From: Turritopsis dohrnii
Lineage: Eukaryota > Cnidaria > Hydrozoa > Anthoathecata > Oceaniidae
Assembly: GCA_027922465.2 (NCBI GenBank)
Contig: BQMF02000064.1
Location: forward strand, 372,001 to 436,000
DNA length: 64,000 nucleotides
Reading direction: 5' to 3'
The translations under genes were made by a program, and so were the position numbers. The notes under the pieces are model-generated. The model ran no database searches, was not told the origin of the DNA, and saw nothing but the letters and a program-made list of their open reading frames with translations. Positions 57,044 to 64,000 of this stretch are shown here, one piece after another. The stretch's first letter is position 1. The number at the start of each line of letters is the position of its first letter.

Positions 57044-59398
57044 CTATAGCCACTTTACGTCACTCAATAAAGACATAATAACATATCCATTTTTGTATGG
57101 AAAACAACAACATTTTCTCAAGAGATCCCCTGCTGCCTTTGTGCAGTAAGTTGGTTTAAGACTTTTTCTTAGAAAGAAAATGTTCATTTCTTGAGAGTCA
57201 ACAAAGGAATCAAAAAACCTTTCTAGGACTGATTTACTGTAAAAATGACATGATAAAGCTCCATCATTGCCAATCTCAGTAACAAAAACGATCCCATTAC
57301 GTAGTAAGAAACAATGATCTTTAGCAGAAATTGCAATCTTTGTAATTTCAACATGTTTCTTTGGCACAGCTTCCAACTCCGCCAATCTCTTTGTCAGCTG
57401 AACTACTGGATTATTTTTACTCCTAACATATCTTTTCAATTTCTGAAGATAGTTTTCGAATTGAAATGCTGATATAGCATCTAATGGCAAATCAAAATAT
57501 TCCACATCATCGACAATATGCAGTAGGCTGTGAACATTATACACACAATATGTGTTACCATAATGCTCACTAGAATTACCAACAAAATACTTCAACAACT
57601 CCCTAGCAAAAGCCAGTTTCGAAGATCTTTCAGCATCGTTTTCTTCACATAAGATTCTTATTGCCAAAGATAAACTTAGGAAGTGCTTATATAACTTTTG
57701 ATCGACTAATCCTTTCAAGACAACTGGACCAGAATACAATAAGAAGCTTCTAAATTCTGTGGCTTTCCATCGATCTAACTCAGCTAATGAACGTGGTTGA
57801 CGAACAAATTCACTTGGGAACAGGCCATGGAAGGAAGACAGTTTATTTGATAGTTCATTCAATTGGGTCATCGATAGTCTTCCAGCAAATATTCCTTTAA
57901 AATGCCCTTTCAAATGATATAGTATACGTCGAGTGACGCCCAAGCACACAAGATGCATATAATCTAAAGGAAACTCACGAATCATATCAATGCCTAATTC
58001 ACATAAGCTTGATGCACTCAACTGATGACACTTATTATTGGAATCAGGTATTGCATATTCATTACTAATGAAACCAGTGTTTGTTCGATTTAAAACATTT
58101 TCATCATCACAATATCCATAAACAATGCGGTTTCCAACACAAACACCTTTTTTCGTACATCTTTCACAAGCATAGTAACCAGTGTGCTGAATTATACCTT
58201 TCAGTAATGCTCTGGCTGGTGCATCACACGTCACAGCTAATATAGATATATTGTAACTAATATCATTTATTAATACAGGACCTGCAAGAAGAACCTTCAT
58301 TTCATCAACAAAATCCTGCAAGTAATCATGAACTGGTGGCTTTTTAACTCCACCATAGAGTGCAACAGCAACAGGCTCAAATTCAGCAAATTGGATCAAT
58401 ATTGGCCACACCTGCATGGAACTTGACTTAAATAGTGGCAAACCATCAATGTTTAGAATAAGTTCAATATTTGTCTTCAATTTGTTGTTGTGCAAAACTT
58501 TCCGAATGATATTTACTACGCCGAAATAAATATATTGTCCAACTCCCATAACTTTTAGAGATACGTCTTGAGGAGTTCCAAGAAGTGTTCTACTGTCTTT
58601 AGGAACATTGTGTCCATTCTCAAGAAATATATTTAGCAAATCATTTATACAATTTCTAGTGCAACCATGTTTGAGTGCCCACTCTCTTAAATCCTGTCTA
58701 AGCTTGATAGATTCTGTTTCATCACAGTCTAAATCAGAACACGAACTTGTACTTTCAAATACATTTTGATTACGGGGTGTGGAATCAATAATCGAATAGT
58801 CAGAACCATTTTCAAAACTACTACCATCTGTAGAGCATAAATCATTTTGTATATTAAAGCTATACTCATCACTACTTTCAACAATGTCTGATGGCTCCAC
58901 CTCATGTAGTTCTTTTGGGATGGATAGAGATAAAACATCTTTTCGGTTCCTCCTCCAACGTTTCAATCTTAAGAAATGTAAGAATAAAAATTTGATTCAA
59001 AATAATTTGAATTCAGCACAAAAAGTAAACAAATTTTCAAACATAATTTTTAATGTCAAATACTGGTTACTTATGGTTACAGGGAAGTACTATTATTTTA
59101 AGGAAAGCCCAAATCTATAATAAAAGTATGTAGCTAAAACACAACTATATATTTTAAGTCCAAATCTCTATCCTGCTGAATAATATATTCTAAAATAATT
59201 ATAAAACACTTGACTTATATTCGACAAATCATATCTTGTGTTCTTGGATTTCAGTTTTCTTATAAACATGTGTCTTGCTTGAAATCATGTAAGTGTAATA
59301 TAAAAGACAGAAAAAGTCTATATACTAAGTAGATCGTTATATACATACCTTTCGTTAGTTTCAGCAGTAGCACAAGCACTTCTTGAACGCTTATTCAT
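57044..59398 (-). CDS. EnSpm/CACTA-like transposase
   Basis: Exon 1 is 59398-59349 (MNKRSRSACATAETNER, donor GTATGT) and exon 2 is 58967-57044, joined in phase 2 to give LKRWRRNRKD: about 657 residues. Residues ~25-100 are basic, then acidic Ser-rich. Catalytic-looking blocks are NIDGLPLFKSSSMQVWPIL (Asp near 191), TCDAPARALLKG (Asp near 265) with CERC just after, FPLDYMHLVCLGVTRR near 330, and FQFENYLQ near 500 as the likely Glu region. This is the domain plan of animal transposases related to plant Tnp2/CACTA. The frame is open throughout, so the protein could be active. The start is fixed by ATG 59398; the open exon 2 frame begins with TTG, not ATG. Confidence 0.82.
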
Positions 59399-59670
59399 GG
59401 TGACAACTGATTATGAAAATTATCGTAATATGTAAACTGTTGTGAAGATTTAATAAGTTCTGAAAAGAACTGTTTTTAAAATGTAGAAACAAAATTGAAA
59501 AAGATTATCGAGAATATTATGCCAGTAATCTACTTGAAATCAAAATGGTGAATGACTGAATGATCACGAAATCTCGTGCGCAACTAGCTCTTCCCCACAT
59601 GGTCTACACTCCATCTTCATCTATTTACGCCTTCGTCAATCTTCATAGCTTTTAGCAGCCATTATTCAAA
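59399..59670. promoter_or_regulatory. Divergent promoter region in the transposon
   Basis: Only 272 bp separate the transposase start (59398, minus) from the zinc-finger start (59671, plus). Both genes must be driven from this interval or overlap it. No TATA box at a typical distance is obvious. Inference from spacing. Confidence 0.5.
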
Positions 59671-60291
59671 ATGTACTGCTCAATTTGTAAAACATCAATA
59701 GAGAATGTAAGAGAACACGTGAAAATGTATCACAACTCAAAGGAATCCTGTAATTTATGTGGTAAGGAGTATAAAGGAAAGTACGAATTAAAGCTACACG
59801 AAGAAATTCAGCATGATGGGAAAAGATATACTTGTAATTTTAGTGGCTGTCATAAAAAGTTCAAAAGTCGGAATGGTGTAATATCTCATAATCTTACTGC
59901 TCATCGAAGAGAGAGTCGACGATTTAATCTGAAATATTTTTGCAGTACTTGTGATGAAAGATTTATGTACAAAAACTCCTACGAGGACCATTTAAGAGTG
60001 GTGCATGGAGCACCAAAATTAAGCTGCAAAGACTGTTGTAAGGAGTTTACTTATCAAAGTAATTTGGTTCGACATCAAAGGAAGAATTCATGTTTGCCGC
60101 AGAAAGAACATCTCAAGATTTTTACCTGCAGTATTTGTCCAAAAAGATTTGCTAAAGAACGATATATTAAAGCCCACCTTAAAAACACTCACAATATATC
60201 TGAGAAAGTGCATACATGTGTTTATTGCTCTCTAACTTTTAAAAATCAGAATGCTGCCGGATATCACCAGAGAAATTGTTTCTTGAAATAG
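59671..60291 (+). CDS. C2H2 zinc-finger protein, transposon cargo
   Basis: An intronless 206-codon ORF. It has about seven consecutive fingers: CSIC...HVKMYH, CNLC...HEEIQH, CNFSGC...HNLTAH, CSTC...HLRVVH, CKDC...HQRKNSC, CSIC...HLKNTH and CVYC...HQRNC. The fifth and seventh end in Cys, so they are C2HC. There is no other domain, and fingers fill the whole length. It lies between the TIRs and is divergent from the transposase, so it probably travels with the element. Possible roles are binding the GGACGTCC arrays or regulating the element; both are inference. The poly(A) signal AATAAATAAA is at 60701. Confidence 0.88.
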   Translation: MYCSICKTSIENVREHVKMYHNSKESCNLCGKEYKGKYELKLHEEIQHDGKRYTCNFSGCHKKFKSRNGVISHNLTAHRRESRRFNLKYFCSTCDERFMYKNSYEDHLRVVHGAPKLSCKDCCKEFTYQSNLVRHQRKNSCLPQKEHLKIFTCSICPKRFAKERYIKAHLKNTHNISEKVHTCVYCSLTFKNQNAAGYHQRNCFLK

Positions 60292-60700
60292 TGAAAGTGA
60301 AATCTTGGACAATTTACGTGAAGCACAAACGCAAAGTTTGTCTGTAACCTAACCATATAATACCTATTGCAATTCTCTAAAATTTTTTTTTTTTACATTT
60401 TCTGTGTTCTATGGTAATGGTACTTAACATGCTTTTTGTATATATTTTATAAAGTGATAAAATCTTGCTTTGTTGATCTCCTACACTTACTCAGTTTTTA
60501 TACGGAATATGTGTTTACTTTAATCTTTGTGTTTAATCGAAATGCCACAAGTAAGTTTCTTATTTTAAGAGAGAGTAAAAACAAGTTATTTTTGAAAGAA
60601 AACAAGCTCAAATTTTATAAACTTGTTTTACTCTCTTAATGTAAGGAATGAACAACTGTTAACAAATTGTGTTCAGGATTCGCTTCTCTTTTACTAAATG

Positions 60701-60710
60701 AATAAATAAA
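60701..60710 (+). terminator. Poly(A) signal of the zinc-finger gene
   Basis: AATAAATAAA about 410 bp after the stop codon, before gene-free sequence. Confidence 0.45.
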
Positions 60711-61790
60711 AGACTGCTAAACCATTAGACCGTTTATTTATATCTTATTAGTTGTTAAATTTGACCTGTGCTTTTCACTGCGATCAGGAGAAAAGAGGCT
60801 TAAACTACCATGTTTGTTTATCAGCATTATCCAATTTTGTGTTTTAAAGATCATCTGCCTTTAGGCAAACTTTTTTCTGGCAATTTGATTGAGTACTTTC
60901 AAAATTTTATAGTGAATAAGCTAAAACCATTTGTGTTTTAAGGTGATCAAAATAAACAATAGAAAGAAGTGACCTTTTCACATTAAAAGCAAGACAACCC
61001 TTAATGCTTTTCAGTCATGGTTTCCTTTTCTACTTGTGTGGTGTTGTTTATATGTTAGTGTTATTTGTTATTAATGTTTTGTATCATCCTGTAAATATCC
61101 CATTATTCTTGTATATATTTAATGCTTTGTAGAAAGAAGATGAAAACAAATGTCAACAAAAGTTATTTGTTTCTTAACAAAAAAACTTCAACTCCTCCCA
61201 AACATCAACTACTCATGATTGTGTTTCGGTAGCATCCTTTCTAGGCTTTTATCATAATGCTGAATGGATTACTTAAGGAAAAGTTGTTTAAGTTGCCTAT
61301 TTCTTATTCTAAGAAAAACTGGCTACACGTTTTTTTTGTTTTTGTTTTTATATAAGGAACACCTTTATAAGGAACTTGAGGCTGAAAAAGGCTCTAAAAA
61401 TGAGGAATTCTTAAGGAACTAACTAACCAGGCTGAAATAAGAGTTCAAATGTAAGAAACACTAAAGAATTTTCTTTTTTAAATCAATAAAACTAATAAAA
61501 ACTAAACACAAGAAAATCTATACATGAGTGTCCACACATTTTCTGTGTAAAAACAAAGAATTCTTTGTAAAAAAGACAGCTTAAAAAATAAGAAAGCAAA
61601 GTGAGGCTTAAACTCTTTAAAAAAAATAAGGAACTTCAGCCTCGACCCCACCACAAAGGTTCCTTATAAAAAAACGTGTATTGAAATGAAGGAATGAATT
61701 AAATTCAAACAAATATTAAAAAGCCATTTTTAAGGTCCTGTTTATTTCCAGTTCGCCAGTAACTTTCTGCGCTATGTCGATGTCGTCTTG
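60711..61790. other. Non-coding interior of the large transposon
   Basis: AT-rich, no gene. TAAGGAAC phrases recur around 61355-61420 and 61628-61670. Confidence 0.5.
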
Positions 61791-61860
61791 CGCTTGTCAA
61801 TATCTTTACGCGCTTGTCAATATCATTTCACGCTTGTCAATATCATTTCACGCTTGTTCA
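61791..61860 (+). repeat. 20-bp tandem repeat beside the right end
   Basis: Units starting CGCTTGTCAATATC at 61791, 61811 and 61831, with a partial fourth at 61851. It abuts the GGACGTCC array. Confidence 0.85.
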
Positions 61861-61861
61861 T

Positions 61862-62032
61862 GGGACGTCCAGAAGACGTCCAATGGACGTCCACTGTAAC
61901 CCATTATGTCTTGAAATTGTCTCTCATACTGGACGTACGGTGGACGTCCTATGGACGTCCAGTTACATGCTGGGACGGACGAACCAATGATGGACGTCCA
62001 GTGGACGACCAGTGGACGACCAACGGACGATC
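61862..62032 (-). repeat. Right GGACGTCCA subterminal array
   Basis: About a dozen GGACGT/GGACGA motifs, several as full GGACGTCC palindromes, mirroring the left end. Confidence 0.85.
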
Positions 62033-62045
62033 AATGCCCACTGGG

Positions 62046-63109
62046 AACAAAAGAAATATGTGAACTGAAACCATGGATACGTATTTTATAATCAAAATAA
62101 GATAAACATTTGTTAAAGAAATTCTGTAAGAACCAAAAGAAAGAAAAAAAACTTTTTCAAAAAAAAACATTAAAGCGAAAAAATCCATTAGAAAACTGCA
62201 ATTCAAACTTTGATTCGAAACAAGAAATAGCCAAAGTTTACATAAAAAACAAGAAAAAAATATAAGAAGGTTTTATTGATCATGATCACACCAGGTTTGG
62301 AGGACAGAAAAAAGAAGGAAAACACGAAGAACGACAATTTGTAGGCTTTCTTGCATACACAGAAATCCAATTAAAATCTTTTTATGGCAAGATCCGCCAA
62401 AAATCAGTGCATTGAATAAAATTTATCGAATGAAAGATTTAGAGCTAAAACATATATACAAAAATAAAATGTTGTTGGCAAAATTTCAGATTTCAAACTG
62501 TGCTTCAAAATCCTAGTCGTTCACTGCACTAAAACAACACAAAAGTAATATGAAAAATGTCTTAGCAATTTTATCATACGAACTTCCTAAATAACATAGT
62601 ATAAATAATAATAAATTAGGAAAGAGATACGAAAAAACATTCCACTTACAGTACCATGCTTTGAAACGGGAAAAAAAAAGCAAAAGTCAGCTAATAATTC
62701 TATACCACCGTGTAATGTCAACACGAAAAGTTGGAGGATGAAGAAGATGATGATGATGATGATGAAGAACAAAATTGGAAACTGACATTCGCCTATCTCG
62801 TGAAACTACTATGCCTCCTCGCTCGCTTACGCTCGCTGCGGGGGGCAATTAATCCCGAAGGGATGCTTTTACAGTACACCGTATCAAGACACAATTTAGT
62901 AGGCATTAGGTAAATGCTTATTCATTCTACAGTGTGTATCAAAATGTCTTATCCACTTACTTTGAAGGCGTATTTTGATACACACTGTATGAATCAAAAC
63001 TTTTTGAATTTTTTTTGAAAAATGCTATTCGAAAATGAAAAGGCCTATTATACCCTTTATAAAGTAACGAAAACGCAAATTCAAGGAGAAATCTCTCAAA
63101 AAGGTTTCT
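62046..63109. other. Intergenic DNA with small repeats
   Basis: No gene. (GAT)n/(GAA) microsatellite at 62738-62768. An inverted pair centred on CAGTGTGTATCAAAAT (62930-62945) and ATTTTGATACACACTG (62972-62987). Confidence 0.55.
62930..62987. repeat. 58-bp palindromic element
   Basis: 16-bp perfect inverted ends CAGTGTGTATCAAAAT around a 26-bp centre; pairing extends weakly outward through TTCAT/ATGAA. It could be a minimal MITE. Confidence 0.65.
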
Positions 63110-63256
63110 TTGAAAAGAAAACGAACAAAAAGAAATCAGAGAGATAGTCAACTCACAGAGCAAGAAGTCTTGATGATCCAAAAAAAATTGACGAATGGGT
63201 TAGCGAGGACAATAGCCAGAGAAAAACTTGGTGAAAAGGTTTTTCCTACAATGAGA

Positions 63257-63941
63257 ATCAATGAAAACGCCAGAATCAAAAATAGCAAATCCGAAAAATT
63301 ACTGGGAATAAAAATAGATCACGAACTTAAATTTGATGAACATATGAATGATATATGTAAAAAAGCCAGTTCTAAAATCCATGCATTGTCAAGAATAGCA
63401 CCATTCATGTCCAAACATAAAAAGAAAATATTAATGAATTCAATTTTCACAGCACAGTTTGGTTACTGCCCCATTGTTTGGATGTTTCACAGTAGGGAAA
63501 TAAATCATAGAATTAATAGACTTCATGAGAAATGTCTTCGAATAGTTTATAATGACAAGTCATTAACGTTTGAAGAGCTATTAGATTATGATAAGTCAGT
63601 CACAGTCCACCATAAGAATCTTCAAAAGCTAGCGATAGAAATGTTCAAGGTATCAAAGCTCTACTAGCCCTGATATCATGGCCGATGTGTTGCTACTAAA
63701 TAACCCGTGTAATTATAATCTCAGACGCCTAAGGCTTTTTCGCAGTCGAAAAGTAAACTCTGTTCATTATGGAATAAATTCAGTTGGCCATCTGGGCCCA
63801 AAAATTTGGGAACTCCTCCCAAATGATCTAAAGAATTCCTCAAATGTCGAAATATTTCGATCAAAAATAAAGTTTTGGAAGCCTGTTGAATGCCCGTGCA
63901 AAATTTGTAAAACGTTCATTTCAAATTTAGGATATATTTAA
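63257..63941 (+). pseudogene. LINE reverse-transcriptase C-terminal fragment
   Basis: KLLGIKIDHELKFDEHM, then QFGYCPIVWMFHSREINHRI and LHEKCLRIVYND, form the C-terminal region typical of jockey/CR1-type polyproteins. The frame ends TAG at 63665 and resumes one frame over (SPDIMADVL...LGPKIWELLP) to TAA near 63941, so one small indel breaks it. RT active-site blocks are absent upstream, indicating 5' truncation. Confidence 0.85.
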
Positions 63942-64000
63942 TGTTTATATAAACTATTGAAAAAATTTAGTTTACACTTTTTTTTTTGATTAGATTATTA

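Larger units (their letters stand above)
54468..62045. mobile_element. 7.6-kb EnSpm/CACTA-like transposon with three genes
   Basis: The ends are inverted: left CCCAGTGGGCATTGA, right TCAATGCCCACTGGG. Next to each end is an array of GGACGTCCA-type palindromes (54482-54790 and 61862-62032). ACAAA occurs at 54463-54467 and, one base removed from the end, at 62047-62051, a tentative target duplication. Inside are a transposase and a DUF4806 gene on the minus strand and a zinc-finger gene on the plus strand. All three look intact. The superfamily is inferred from the transposase; the terminal CCC differs from the usual CAC. Confidence 0.78.

Overview
The window looks like nuclear DNA of an invertebrate animal. 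It is AT-rich, its genes are split by short GT-AG introns, and most of it is mobile DNA. Two conserved metazoan host genes can be modelled: clathrin light chain (minus strand, 9954-10831, two coding exons) and a GABPB-type ankyrin protein (plus strand, 46135-51129, twelve phase-consistent coding exons). I cannot fix the phylum. The mix of BEL/Pao, Penelope, a 2A-bearing CR1-like LINE, P2X7-like and DUF4806 proteins suits a cnidarian, mollusc or other marine invertebrate, and this is inference only.

Layout. 1-9.9 kb is gene-poor: a 233-bp foldback MITE, a 3.4-kb DNA transposon with ~500-bp inverted repeats and a decayed integrase-like transposase, and a repeat found again near 54 kb. 9.95-10.83 kb is clathrin light chain. 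13.7-14.5 kb has a LINE reverse-transcriptase scrap and an ORF with a P2X7-tail-like cysteine motif. 15.3-18.6 kb holds two TIR elements. 19.1-23.0 kb is a 3.9-kb array of an 8-bp satellite; its inverted partner lies at 37.4-39.6 kb with a small piece at 33.55-33.68 kb. Between the arrays lie a GCGCTTATTA repeat cluster, a 901-bp palindromic element with tRNA-like and hammerhead-like modules and a 12-bp target duplication, a BEL/Pao retrotransposon with four in-frame stops and no frameshift, and a CR1-like LINE inserted in the satellite. 39.9-43.8 kb has a TA-flanked TIR element with a PHD-finger remnant and a 5'-truncated Penelope-like element. 46-52.5 kb is the GABPB-like gene. 54.5-62.0 kb is a 7.6-kb DNA transposon carrying three genes (EnSpm/CACTA-like transposase, DUF4806 protein, C2H2 zinc-finger protein) between arrays of the palindrome GGACGTCC. 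The right edge has the 3' end of another LINE.

How the parts relate. The host genes appear unconnected. The transposon proteins form self-contained modules: transposase, DUF4806 and zinc finger lie inside one TIR pair; the LINE encodes signal peptide, 2A, PHD, endonuclease and RT in one polyprotein; the BEL element encodes gag, protease, RT, RNase H and integrase in one reading frame. The features most worth follow-up are the tRNA/hammerhead palindrome, the frame-invariant satellite with its shared flank, and the three-gene transposon. All calls come from reading the sequence; no database search was possible.
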